Part shown: in pieces, positions 1 through 10,040 of the stretch | Numbering within the stretch: position 1 is the stretch's first letter | Layout of the letters: each line of letters starts with the position of its first letter | DNA from: Didymodactylos carnosus | Lineage: Eukaryota; Rotifera; Eurotatoria; Philodinida; Philodinidae | Reading direction: 5' to 3' | Length of the DNA stretch: 23,503 nt | NCBI GenBank assembly: GCA_905250885.1 | Contig: CAJNOQ010002605.1 | Coordinates: 1 to 23,503 of the forward strand | Program-made: the position numbers and the translations under genes | The notes under the pieces: model-generated | What the model saw: the letters and a program-made list of their open reading frames with translations, nothing else | Databases searched by the model: none | What the model was told of the DNA's origin: nothing

Positions 1-496
1 AAAATATCTTTAAGAATTTTCTATAAAAATTTCTCAAGCTATTGCCTGATTTTCCATAAAATCGCCCAGTTTCTGAAAAATTAACAGGTTCCTAGAAATG
101 CAACAATTTTCCAGAAAATGGCATCTTATTTTTCATAAATTCAAAAACACCATTTCTTGTACGGCTGACCAATAGAAAGATGAAAGCATATATAGAGACC
201 AAAAATCAAGTAATGGCTGAAAAACAACTAAAATTTAGTTTGTTTTTTGAATACCTTATTTCTTCTCGTGTTTATTATAATTGGTTGCTTAAGAATGTTT
301 ATTTCTTTTTCGAGCCAGTCTTCGTGCGGAAGAGAAAAATGCTCTCGTCTGTACTTATTATGTGTAGTCCTATAGGCTGTCTCCGTACTATAACAGCGCA
401 GTAGTTTAGCATGCCTTGCATCTGCACTGTAAAAAATAACGGCGAGAGCCATGAGAAGCTTATTAGCTTTTCTGACGAGAGAGCTTTTCTCTTTTC
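1..496. other. AT-rich non-coding stretch
   Basis: No coding region is supported here. Short open frames on both strands have no recognisable domain and overlap one another. Phrases such as TTTCCAGAAAATG and TTTCTGAAAAATT recur loosely here and elsewhere in the window (around 1910, 2370, 4150 and 7450), which suggests old dispersed repeat debris. Confidence 0.4.
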
Positions 497-602
497 GAGA
501 CTCGAGACTCGAGACTATCGAGACTATCGAGACTATCGAGACTATCGAGACTATCGAGACTATCGAGACTATCGAGACTATCGAGACTATCGAGACAGTA
601 TC
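497..602. repeat. 9-bp tandem minisatellite (GAGACTATC)n
   Basis: Two 7-bp units GAGACTC (497-510) lead into nine perfect head-to-tail copies of GAGACTATC (511-591), then an imperfect copy GAGACAGTATC. The following bases to about 628 contain CTTCTCG units that partly mirror the motif. The period is a multiple of three, so the array stays open in several frames and yields artefactual Arg-Asp-Tyr or Glu-Thr-Ile repeat peptides. Nothing else suggests coding. Perfect unit identity points to recent slippage expansion. Confidence 0.93.
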
Positions 603-1894
603 GAGGCTTCTCGATACTTCTCGTCTCGGTGCATCCCTATATATTTATAACTCTACATAATTGCATTATATCGATTTTATCAAAAATCACCGTTTTCAAA
701 CTGCAGTTTTGGTGACATTTGAGAAAATTTTTACAAACCGGCCAAAATCAAATATTTTGAGGTCTGGTATGTCTTACCTTGCAGAAAAAAATTCCTTTGT
801 TACATCCGAATAGAGAAAGTTGAATAGCTGCATTTCCTTTCTACTGACAAGGCGAAAAGGTGGAAATTTTCCTTTCTTTGGTAGACTGTAGCAAAATTGT
901 CTTTTGTTATCAGAAAAACACATTCAGAGCCAACCTTTGGTACTTGAAAAGAAAGATGACAGTTCGAGCCACCACTACATGCGTTTGGATTCTACTTTGT
1001 TGCCTAGTACCATGTTCAAAATAAATATCTTTTCGTTGTGTTTTCGGTTTGAAAGTAGTGGAAGCGGAACCTGCGCAGTATGTCACCTACATTCTTTTAT
1101 TAAGGTGTCGGAAATTCGAAAGGGGTACACAAAATTAGATTTGCTTGAAACATATATGGCCCGATAGAGCTCGACGAGTAGATCTGAATATGTCCTTGGA
1201 ATTGAATTTTCATCAAGTTTGAAGGGCGAAATTTTCAAAACACGAAGAAGGTATTTCCACTAGTATCGGATCTCGTAGGAGCCCAGGACTGGTGCTTGAC
1301 AGCTTGAAGCGACTTTCAAATCACATGTACAACCTTTCACAATTCTGCTTTCGAGACGATTTAGAAGCTTTACGTACGATACGAGGTGTCTAAATCCCCA
1401 CAATCGACTATCGAGAACTGGAACTCTGGAGTTCTTTTCGCTCTCCCTGTGTTCAAAAGACGATTGAGTCCACTATTTCAATTAACAGACAGTAATTGTG
1501 TCACACTTACTGATATTTTTTACCTGAAATCAAGATAAGGTATAGCCGTTGTTTCCTGAGTAGGTGAATCAAATGGAAAATTGACAAATACAGTATAATA
1601 AACATTAATTTGTAAAAAAAAGCCTAAATATTAAAAATAGTTATCAAATTTTCTTGAAATAAGCGTGTTGCGGGACAAAGTTTACTTCTCTTTACAGTTG
1701 AAACGCTCAATCAACCTTTATTCATACTTTGTTGACTTTTAAATTAAAGTCTAAATGTCAAAAACTCAACGTTTTCAAAAGTTTAGTAAATCCGATTAAA
1801 AGATGTCTAATAGCAAGAACAAATACTTGGCTTGAAAAAGCTTGAAAACTAAATAGATGGAGGAGGTTCAGCGTAGTGTGAAGTACATGAATGT
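603..1894. other. non-coding stretch, nothing recognised
   Basis: Both strands carry dense stops. The longest open frame (904-1167, +) has no recognisable domain and no convincing splice-linked neighbours. No RNA gene, terminal repeat or transposase remnant was recognised. Confidence 0.35.
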
Positions 1895-2391
1895 GAGTTC
1901 TTTAGATGGTTTTCTGAAAGATTGACAAAAAAATTATTTCAAAAAATCGGGTTTTCCGTAGGTTTTCTGACTCAAAAGTAACAGCTGCGATAGAGTAAGA
2001 GGGTATCTGGCAGAAAACGTCAAATTAAAGGTATCAGAAGAAGAGTTTCGATGAGTGTGATTCAATTACGTTGATGTTAAGCAGTTTTTCTCTATTGTCA
2101 TTCTCGATCGAATAGTTTTCTTTGATACCAACTGATGCAACGGGTGTGTGAAGATATCTGGAGATATATTCGTTCCTCACTATGGTAAAAACATACAAAA
2201 ACCCATTTGTTTCTGTAAATAATCGGAAATGTACGAAAGGTCTTTGAAAGAGCTGAACATTCATCGAAAATCCTCTTTGGCAGCCTTTAATTTGACATTT
2301 TCTGCCACTTTTGATGCAAAAAACTATGAAAAACCCGCTGTTTTGAAATAATGTTTTTGGGAGTCTTTCAGAAAACCTTCTAAAGAATTCG
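1895..2391. repeat. foldback (inverted-repeat) element, about 500 bp
   Basis: The left arm, about 1895-2057, reads GAGTTCTTTAGATGGTTTTC and onward. Its reverse complement, with mismatches, is found at about 2258-2391. Shared blocks include TTTAGAAGGTTTTCTGAAAG, ATTATTTCAAAA, CAAAAGT and TGGCAGAAAAYGTCAAATTAAAGG. The left arm carries about 30 extra bases (near 1980-2010) absent from the right arm. The loop is about 200 bp. No transposase lies inside. It is best described as a MITE-like or foldback repeat; family unknown. Arms look roughly 80% identical by eye. Confidence 0.75.
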
Positions 2392-2399
2392 CTTTAAAA

Positions 2400-2700
2400 G
2401 AGACATTACTATGGGTTCCAGGAAAACCGTTTTTTGGGACACTTTGGGCTATCAACCCATGAAAACAAACAGATATATTTCTATGTTACATTTTCCGATT
2501 ATGAAACGGTTTTCCAGATACACCCTAGAAAGTTGGTTTTTTAAGAGTATTTCCAAAAACTTTTTATCTACGAAAAGATGGTTTTAAAGCCATAAATATA
2601 AATTAAATTTTTTTTGAGAGGTGATTCTGAAAGAGGTCATGTAAAAGGAGAGGCTGGCAAATAGTAACCCCTTAGGTGTTTGATAAAAGTCACGTACCGT
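2400..2700. other. AT-rich non-coding stretch
   Basis: No open frame of note and no recognisable repeat apart from runs of A and T. It separates the foldback from the degenerate minisatellite array that begins near 2760. Confidence 0.3.
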
Positions 2701-2759
2701 CAACTGCCCTCTACTTATTGCGTATGGTGCTTGCTGTGTCTGGCTACTGATCAGGAATT

Positions 2760-3297
2760 CTACTTCTGCTGGTCAGGTAAGGTTCGGTTGAGTCGTCTTG
2801 ACTGTAGGTCGTCATCTCTTGGTCGGACAGGGTTAGGCTGCCATGTGTGTCTGGTAGTGTCTCACTACTGTCTGACAGGTCTATATCTCTGGGTCGGATC
2901 AGGTTGGGTTGTGTCATGTGTGTCACTTTAACAGTCTATATCCCTGGGTTCGATTAGACTGAGTTGTCATGTGTGTCTCACTCGTGGTAATCAGTTCTAT
3001 ATCTCGGGTCAGGTCAGGTTGGGTTGTCATGTCTGTAGTCAACATATATCGCTAAATTCCTAAATGTGTGTGTGAATGGCCATACCGCAAGGTCCTGTTT
3101 AGTGTCTTGTACTAGCTTTTTGCTACTTGTGTATGCTCATAATCTCTGATCGATCGAATAAAATTCAAAAGTTCAAAAAATTCAAAATTCAAATTCAAAT
3201 CTCTGGGTCGGGTCAGGTTGGGTTGTCATGTCGGTAGTCAGCATATATCACTAAATCTCCGGATCAGGTCAGGTTGGGTTATCATGCGTGTCTTACA
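2760..3297 (+). repeat. degenerate minisatellite array, left (forward) copy
   Basis: At least five imperfect copies of a unit built around GGGTCAGGTCAGGTTGGG followed by TTGTCATGTSTGT. The clearest are near 2895, 2945, 3005, 3203 and 3258. The unit at 3203-3297 continues into GTAGTCAGCATATATCACTA and then starts again after about 55 bases. Intervening blocks such as GTGTCTCACTACTG also recur. A short AT-rich insert (3150-3200) with repeated TTCAAAA interrupts the array. The open frames across it on both strands are by-products of the repeat. Confidence 0.75.
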
Positions 3298-3834
3298 GAG
3301 CGTTTTTCGGAAATCGTACTGTGCTGTGCAAGAATATTTTTCTATTCTATTCTATTTTGTGCTAACAGGGATTGCAAAGGGTACGTAGAAGAAAATTTTT
3401 GCAAAGTTTTGTGGAGTTTCGACTTTCGCTAACTTTTACTGGCTTTACGAAACATTGCCGTTCGAAAAAACACTCGCTAGAACTTGTTGTAGACGTGTTT
3501 TTTGGCTAGAAAAAACTTTTATTCTTTTTCTAAAAAATCATCGATCCGAAATATTTTCACAGATAGATAGCAGACAGTGTGCAGATTCAGAGTATATATT
3601 ATGTGTGTATGACTTGGTTCAGTTTTGTGAAAAATTAATTGTCTCACAGATACTATTATTTTATCGCTAATTTTTTATTAGCTTTTTGTCCATACTAGTT
3701 AAGTTTTGTATCAAATTCTTTTATACCGTCAGATAGATTATGTTTTGAAGTACATTTATCACTATTTCAAAATCGATAACAAGCGACTTTCGGTTTCTCA
3801 CCTAATGTGCGGCTGGATGCACACTGTGCGAGCG
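3298..3834. other. spacer between inverted minisatellite arrays
   Basis: About 540 bp, AT-rich, lying between oppositely oriented arrays of the same unit. A 71-codon open frame at 3455-3670 (+) has no recognisable motif and is probably chance. No transposase or RNA gene seen. Confidence 0.4.
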
Positions 3835-4690
3835 ATGCAGAACTGATGACCAGTAGTGAGACACAGCTAGATAGATATCACGACTTAACGTGACCTAACC
3901 CGACCGAGAGATGTAGAAATGAGAAAACTTTACCTAACGTGGAAATTTCCGTTACGTTCTTTTTAAGTATTGTCGCCCAATCGAATCAGACATAGCTTTT
4001 CTGTACATGAATATTTTCCCACTTCTGTTTAAAATGATAGGTCGTGGATGGCATGAAGCACGAGACACAAAGAATGCTCCGGTTTTCTCGAATATAAAGT
4101 TGTGTCTTCCATGAAGAATACCGTACGAAACACCAGAAAAATGAATTCACCCCTATAAACAGGCTTCCAGAAAATCCTCCAAAAACTATTCATACAGACA
4201 AAGTTTTTCAGGATTTTTTCAGCAGATATTCTAGACGATATGATCCTTCATTTATATCGAAATTAAGCTTTTTCGTACGAAGATTAACCTTCTAAACGTC
4301 GAAGAAGCCGCCTCACGTAGTTTCTTTTTAATCCTATTGTAGAAAGCTCATGACGACTCAACCTAATTCGATTCACGAGTCACAGATTTAGTCATATGTT
4401 GACCACAGACATAACAATCTGATCCAACCCACTGATGTGGGTTAATCGCTCACCAAACGCAGCTAGATAGACATAAAAACCCAAACTGAGCCGACCTAGC
4501 GCTGTAGAATTATTGATCACTAGTGGAACACAGTTAGACAGACACGACGACTCAATCTAACCCGACCCACAGATTTAGTGATATATGTTCCTACAGACAT
4601 GACAACCCCAAGCTAACCCGACAGAGAAATGCAGAATTGTTGATCACTAGTGAGACACAGCCAGATAGACTTGAGGACTCAACTTAACGC
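3835..4690 (-). repeat. degenerate minisatellite array, right (inverted) copy
   Basis: The reverse complement of the unit seen at 2760-3297 recurs here: near 3880-3910 (ACCTAACCCGACCGAGAGAT), 4345-4450, 4470-4500, 4545-4610 and 4610-4690. The block at about 4552-4640, read on the minus strand, aligns to 3201-3297 through GGTTGTCATGTCTGTAG and CATATATCACTAAATCT. A second shared block, GTCTCACTAGTGATCA, matches the GTGTCTCACTACTG blocks of the left array. Non-repeat stretches (3930-4330) separate the copies. The array ends about 160 bp from the last traceable exon of the MFSD11-like gene. Confidence 0.72.
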
Positions 4691-4847
4691 GCTATAAGGG
4701 CTGAGACCTTCTATGAATTGATAAGTGCTTTGCTGTTTTCAAAATTCTTAAGGAGCCACTATTTGCCATCCTATGTGTAAAAGCGACACCAACTTTATGA
4801 AATCTGGATTTAACACAGTCGTCCTCCATACAACACGCCTGTTTTAC

Positions 4848-6269
4848 AGATGATATACGCACTTAAAAATATTATCCCTGCACAGCTCGATGATGTTTTT
4901 GGTTTTGTAATAAAACCAAACAGTCCACTACCTATAAAAATAAACACAAAAAAGTATTATTTCCTAGATGTGGATGAGTATCAGTGACAATCATGTGAAG
5001 TACCTACTATTTCACCTAAACCAAGTAGTAGGAGAATTTCATCTAAGATATACGAATAAATCAGAGAAACTGATGGAATACTAACAATGAGTTACATCCT
5101 TAGTAAATGGTACTCTAGTCCGTGTAATCCAATTAAACGTTTTCGTGTATCACCATATTTGACATAGTGACCAATACAAGTGCCGTAAATCGTTAGAACA
5201 AATGTTTGAGAAAAACCTATTTGAATAAGTGAAACATTTGATTCTAAAGTGTACTTGCAGAGATATACGCTAACCTGAATAAGCAAATGGTATTAAAAGT
5301 AAAAGCATATTGGGCGTTTTTAATAGTTTCAAAGCAATCAGTAATTCTTGTTTAATATCTTGAAATATTATTTTCTTTTTCTTCTTTTCTTTCTCTGAAT
5401 TTAGTAATAGTCGTTTTTCAACAAATGAACGCCAAATAAGTAATATGAATACTAATAAACCGATACCACAAACAACAGAAAATACGGTAAATAATAAATA
5501 TCGTGTGTGACGATTAATAATATCGGATTTCAAGACCAAATAAATGTATAAATTGCCGGGTAATTGACTATAGTCAAAAGAAAAAAAGAATATCGTATAT
5601 TAGTTCAGAATAACTAATAATGCACACTTTCCTCAGTTGGAATAGAGCCCAAAACACACCAGAATTACGTAAAGTTGAAAGTTCGTCAGAGTTAACTGCT
5701 AAATACACGCCAAACGCTGTCCAAAGAACTATTTTATAATAAGAAAGAAATTATGGTAATAATGAACATCGAAAACAATTCTTTTTCTTCATACTTGCAG
5801 CGCCCACACCAATCAATACTGATGCCAAATAGAAGGACCATGTCATAGGTTGAATAAATGATAGAACATAGAAGCTAGACATATTTATGATTTTTTAGAT
5901 GGAACGACGTGAATAGAAACTTTTGCTTACAAATAAGTTGATGCACCTATGAACATTGATAACGACGGTCCCAGAATTGAAACTATAGCCGGTGATACGA
6001 TATTAACAACAGTAAAAGATGAGTATATAATTGCAAAACTGGTATAACCGGTGGCTGTAAAACGGGCTGTACCATTTCCTGTGGTCTCATTTTTCACCCC
6101 TTCCAAAACACTTTGCTAAGACAAACGCAGTGAAAGCATTTCAACTAATTCATGTAACTCAAAAACATCGCGCTCTACTTACTTCAACCATGCCCGTTGA
6201 TTGAAATGCTGAAAATAGTATCATGAATGCGGATCCAACAAGAATAACGTTGAGTAACCCTTGATCCAT
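4848..6269 (-). pseudogene. MFSD11: MFSD11/UNC93-like transporter, 3'-truncated multi-exon gene
   Basis: Eight exons can be traced on the minus strand, with introns of about 50-75 bases: 6183-6269 (ATG at 6269), 5931-6115, 5795-5874, about 5626-5728, 5275-5567, 5114-5216, 5004-5042 and about 4848-4931. Most junctions use GT..AG and keep frame. The translation follows the animal MFSD11 family (multi-pass membrane protein, major facilitator superfamily, UNC93-like) in order: GYTSFAIIYSSF, LGPSLSMFIGA, FIQPMTWSFYLASV, LWTAFG, NSGVFWALFQ, GNLYIY, FAYSG, IYGTCIG, GLGEIVG and GLFGFITKP. Known family members have about 450 residues; about 335 are traceable here. The C-terminal third was not found downstream. 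The only GT donor seen after exon 6 and the AG before exon 7 are out of phase and give an immediate stop. A working gene with unusual splicing is possible, but a decayed or truncated copy fits better. Family identity is firm; status is inferred. Confidence 0.85.
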
Positions 6270-6319
6270 TATTTTTACTTTTTCGAGATAATGTTTCACC
6301 CTACAGAGTTAAGATATTG

Positions 6320-6590
6320 TCTTCCACTAGTTACATTGGCAAAAGAAAGAAATCAAGAAGGTAAAAGTGTCGTTTTTCTTTGTTATTGAAAAAAAGATAA
6401 GAGCTGATATAAAGAAAAACGCTACGTGTACTCATCAAAAAACACGATGCGATTTATTTCCAGTGGCTTATTTGCATTTTAGCTCCCTGATCAAGAGTGT
6501 GTGTGCGCAAAAGAAGAAGAAAAACAGGAAGCTGTACGAAGCCAGAACGAGAAAAGACAACTAGTATTCAGCTCGAAGCTCTACGGCTGT
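6320..6590. other. 5' flank of MFSD11-like gene, no gene seen
   Basis: A-rich sequence with a 65-codon open frame (6367-6564, +) of low complexity and no motif. It would hold the promoter and 5' UTR of the minus-strand gene starting at 6269. No core promoter element could be assigned with confidence. Confidence 0.3.
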
Positions 6591-6594
6591 AAAG

Positions 6595-6750
6595 TATAGT
6601 ATACGTCGAAATACGACGAAATACATATCCATTCCAGATAAAATACGACATCGTAATCCTTCTCCGCGGTAGACGTCATCGTATTTCGTCGTAAACAGCT
6701 CGTATTTTGACATATACTGCAGTATCCATCATCATAAACTGTAGTATACT
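6595..6750. repeat. inverted-repeat block with TACGACGAAATAC arms
   Basis: The 13-base sequence TACGACGAAATAC near 6612 returns as its exact reverse complement, GTATTTCGTCGTA, near 6681. Weaker symmetry extends outward (TACGTCGAAATACG, GTAGACGTCATCG, GTATAGTATACG and CTGTAGTATACTG). The block may be part of a small foldback element or an element end. No coding role. Confidence 0.6.
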
Positions 6751-7017
6751 GCCATTTACCGCTGTAATAATCATTGTCCTGGGTAGGCGTCTTGCACGAG
6801 AAAACTATCTCCAAACCCAACTACTGTCTGAAGCTGTCCTCGGGTTCATAAGGCTTTCTCGAGACCCTCTTTCTTTTTGTTGCAAGAAAGTTTTCTCCAA
6901 AACCTTTGGAAGTAGGGCTTCGAGAAAACCGGGGTTTTTGCACTACATTAGTTCGTTCTCCCTTGTTTCAACTAGTACATATAATCATCTCTCTTCTAAA
7001 TTCACAGTCGTATTAGC

Positions 7018-7074
7018 CTGATGATGATACTGTGAAGTATCGAAAGCTCGCTTTTTATGTAAAATGATTTTACA
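7018..7074 (+). ncRNA. hammerhead-ribozyme-like core plus hairpin
   Basis: CTGATGA (7018-7024) is followed by one extra T, then a perfect 6-bp stem GATACT/AGTATC closed by loop GTGA (7026-7041), then GAAA (7042-7045) and GCTCGC, which could form a minimal 2-bp stem III. This is the order of the hammerhead catalytic core: CUGAUGA, stem II, GAAA, stem III. A second hairpin, TGTAAAA/TTTTACA, follows at 7058-7074. The extra base before stem II and the lack of a clear stem I argue for caution. Such minimal motifs are known in Penelope-like and related retroelements, so this may be an element tail. No RT was found immediately upstream. Confidence 0.4.
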
Positions 7075-7079
7075 AATAT

Positions 7080-8685
7080 GTTTTTCAATTATATTAAAGC
7101 ACCTTACTTAGTTTTATAAGAAACGTAAAAAAGTCAAAGAATGTCAATATATTTACATTAGTTGAATTAAAAGTGTTTTAAATACTACCGTTAGGAGACG
7201 GAACATGTTAAATAACATATTCGGATTCAGCGTCGAAAGGCGAACATTTTCAAAAAAAATCAAGGCTTCAACTCAAAATTTCAACTTAATGTAAAATTTA
7301 AAAAATTCAACCTTTTCAAAATGAATGCAGATCAGCTCCGCTGAGAGATGGAGATTCGATTCAAACGTGGTTGGACAGAGAATTAAAAACTGAACAAACT
7401 TAGGGGTTTAGCGAGATACCAGTAGCTCGCAGTCAAAGTTTTGTAGGAGATTTTCAGAAAACCTCCTTTTAATTCCGCTTTCCAACTTTCTGTCTTTGAA
7501 GTTAAAATCTTTCTGCTGAACTTTTTCGAAATATTAATGACCTGAAACAATCGAAATAAGATATTTCAACACTAGTGATGATGTTGGCTGCTATATGAAC
7601 GATATTCACTTTCGTGTACGCAACTGCTAGAAGGAGCCGAATAATAGAAAGAGAAAAATCTGTTTAGATAATATACGTACGGCAGTATGCTTATCTCATC
7701 ATCAGCTGCTTCTGAATCGATTTTCTGTCGGTTATAAGATGTTGTAAAAAATTGGCATATTTCTCCTCCAAGTGTTTTATATGATATCTGTCACTCTCAT
7801 ATCTCTAGCAACAATCAATCGCTTCTTTTCAACCCCGCGTGACTCCAGTAGTCGTCAGCTCAGTTCACTAGCAGACGCACAGAGAAACATCGTCGTTTCA
7901 TACATGTTTAGACATTTATAATACAATTCCAACTTCGGTGCATTCATTTAATCTCACATTTAAGTTCTCATATTAAAAACCTCATATAGAAGAGACAACG
8001 TATGTTTAGGAAAAATACGACTAAACTTATGGTGGAAACGTGCTTTTTGAAAACTATTTTCTCTCAAAACGTAGTCCCTCCTAGTGCTATTTTAAATGAC
8101 GTATTACTCGAATCTTTACCAGTTTTCTGGATAGACATAGAACTTTCACAAAAATCGTTCGAAAACTTTTTTGCACTTAAGACGCTTTACCGAAAGTTTG
8201 TTTTGCTTTTATCTCTAAGAGCTTACGTCCAAATCAAACGAAATTTTTGCAGTGTGTAGACTGAAAGTAGAGCTTTCATCTCGTGAAACCAAAATTTGAA
8301 TCATCCATATGCCTTCGAAGTTGTAATCACAACTCCAACCGTCCGAATACTTTTTGCCCCGAGTGTAGAAAATGAGCACAGTAAAGGAATCACGTAGTTG
8401 CTGCTGGAACGAGCTCTCAATTGATTAAAATACATTGAATACGTAGTTAGTCACTGGATTCGCTAACCACAATGTCTAGTGTTTAGTGTATATTTTAAAT
8501 GACTGAATAGAAAACTTGATTCACATCTGACTGATGTATGAGATGCATGCTTACAAGATATTGATTCTGAATAATAGAATGGAACCACAAAGAAGGACAA
8601 CAGGTTGTTCACGGTATGATCTTTTTTTTCAAAAGTGAAATGTATTTTCAAATCATAATTCAGATAAATGAGTACGACAGCGTGC
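7080..8685. other. long AT-rich non-coding stretch
   Basis: No gene recognised. An 85-codon open frame at 8002-8259 (+) and a 97-codon frame at 8463-8756 (-) have no domain, signal peptide or supporting exons that I recognise. No terminal repeats or RNA genes were seen. A small unrecognised exon could be missed. Confidence 0.35.
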
Positions 8686-8689
8686 ACTA

Positions 8690-8778
8690 GAGATGTGCAA
8701 CCCGACTCGTATCCAACCCGTTCCCGTGCGGACCCAAAGGTTGGATACGGATACAAAGTTGTCGAGTACGGGTTAGGT
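8690..8778. repeat. imperfect hairpin resembling a hAT-type terminus
   Basis: TAGAGATGTGCAACCCGAC begins a GC-richer block in AT-rich surroundings. Within it, AACCCGACTCG and TATCCAAC are mirrored by GTTGGATAC and CGAGTACGGGTT, giving an imperfect hairpin of about 80 bp. The GATGTGCAACCCG start resembles ends of hAT-type non-autonomous elements. A second fragment, TGCAACCCGTACC, appears near 8879. No matching distal terminus was found, so the assignment is tentative. Confidence 0.4.
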
Positions 8779-9119
8779 TTTTCTAAACTTTAACCGTAGA
8801 AAATCAATATTATTAGTTTGTTGTAGTCTCTACAAAGTCATAAATCAAGTAAGAAAATATATAAGAGACTAAACATATGCAACCCGTACCTTCAAATCGT
8901 TCAAATTTACTTCATATCGTGCTCAACAAATTCTCTATTCAACTGGATATAGACATATCATGGTAATAGAAGGCTTGACAAAAGAAATTTTGTAACAATT
9001 TCAATATACAAACCGTGATACTTATTTATATACAAACGATGAAATACCATTCTGTTATACATAATGGCGTGTCATGGTGCCGATCTTTTCATTGTTACTA
9101 TGGTTGCTAGTTTGTAACA

Positions 9120-9725
9120 AGGATATTATTCTACTCACATTAGATTGGGAAATTATTGTATGCGAATTTTCTTTTGGCAACGGTTTTGTTGCAATTAGTA
9201 GTGCTTGCTCGTATTGTTATATTTATCGTGCTGTTATACGATTTGGTTTAATAACATTATATAGTGAAGATTCAAATTTTGCAGAACAAATTCATTCATA
9301 CCAGCATTATTACCAATTTCTGATGTTATTTCAACATTTGACGAACTAAAAGCACAATTTTCAGCTGAAGGTGAGCCAGTATTGAAGTATTTCGAAGAAC
9401 ATTATACAGATGTTAAAAGTCGATTATCACGACGATATGGAATGTAAATTACAATACAATTCAAGGTGAACGTCGCACAAATAATGTAGTTGAAGGGTGG
9501 AATAATCGATTTTCATCATTAGTAAGTTGTACTCATCCAAATTTTCGAAAGAATTAAAAAAAGGCAAAAATGAAATTATTCAAGCAAAAGCCGGGGGCAG
9601 ACAACCAGGAAGAAAATAGCAAGTTCGCCAAAAAACATGTATTTTGCATATATTGAATGAACCAACAACAACGAATTTAGAAAAACTCATGGTTTTAGCA
9701 CCAAATGTTGCATTAAAAAACGCAT
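9120..9725 (+). pseudogene. MULE-type transposase fragment, frame-broken
   Basis: Two or more frames together follow the C-terminal half of MULE/FLYWCH-associated transposases. YRAVIRFGLITLYSEDSN lies in the frame opened at 9074. After a shift near 9300, PALLPISDVISTFDELKAQF and PVLKYFEEHY run to a stop near 9447. GERRTNNVVEGWNNRF then appears with a CTHPNFRK block (about 9466-9555), in a frame that changes again. RTNNVVEGW matches the family's conserved RTNN..EGWH region downstream of its catalytic core. The upstream DDE core is not recognisable. The first 150 bases (9074-9220) are probably the same relic, too decayed to align. A dead copy, possibly linked to the foldback at 10041-10520. Confidence 0.8.
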
Positions 9726-9887
9726 AATATGGGTTTGTATGTTATTTATAAGATTGATTATATGTTGTTTTTCTAATTAATAAGAGGTCTATTATTCTAT
9801 TGTTGATGTCTACATCTAAATTCAATATATTTATACGTTCTTTTTGTAATTAATAAGAGTTCTAACTGGTGCCGTTGAGGACCAAGC

Positions 9888-9970
9888 GTCGCGAGAGCAA
9901 CTGCCAGGGAAGCAACTGTTGCAAGGGAGCAATTGTCAGAGAAGCAAGTGTTCGGAAAGCAACTGTCATG
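9888..9970. repeat. imperfect short tandem repeat (about 16-17 bp)
   Basis: Five imperfect copies of a unit like GGAAGCAACTGTCA follow one another: AGAGCAACTGCCAGG, GAAGCAACTGTTGCAAGG, GAGCAATTGTCAGA, GAAGCAAGTGTTCGG and AAAGCAACTGTCATGG. The block is GC-richer than its flanks. No coding frame continues through it. Confidence 0.75.
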
Positions 9971-10040
9971 GATTCCCTCTAAACATATTTACATTCACCC
10001 TCAGCTAACTATTCTCGAGTGCCAACAATTAATTGCTTAG

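Noticed and set aside
411..660. Open frames encoding Arg-Asp-Tyr or Glu-Thr-Ile repeats
   Set aside because: They are produced by the 9-bp minisatellite, whose period is divisible by three. No coding sequence extends outside it.
2034..2264. 76-codon minus-strand frame
   Set aside because: It spans the loop and an arm of a foldback element and has no recognisable motif.
2680..2931. Overlapping open frames on both strands
   Set aside because: They lie in the degenerate minisatellite array and have no domain; openness follows from the repeat composition.
2890..3297. Telomeric repeat tract (GGTTGGG-like units)
   Set aside because: Units are long (about 55 bases), imperfect and mixed with non-G-rich blocks, unlike short telomeric repeats.
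3835..4690. CRISPR-like array
   Set aside because: Repeats are degenerate, of uneven spacing, and occur in both orientations; the context is eukaryotic.
8002..8259. 85-codon plus-strand frame
   Set aside because: No signal peptide, domain or neighbouring exon that I recognise; compatible with chance.
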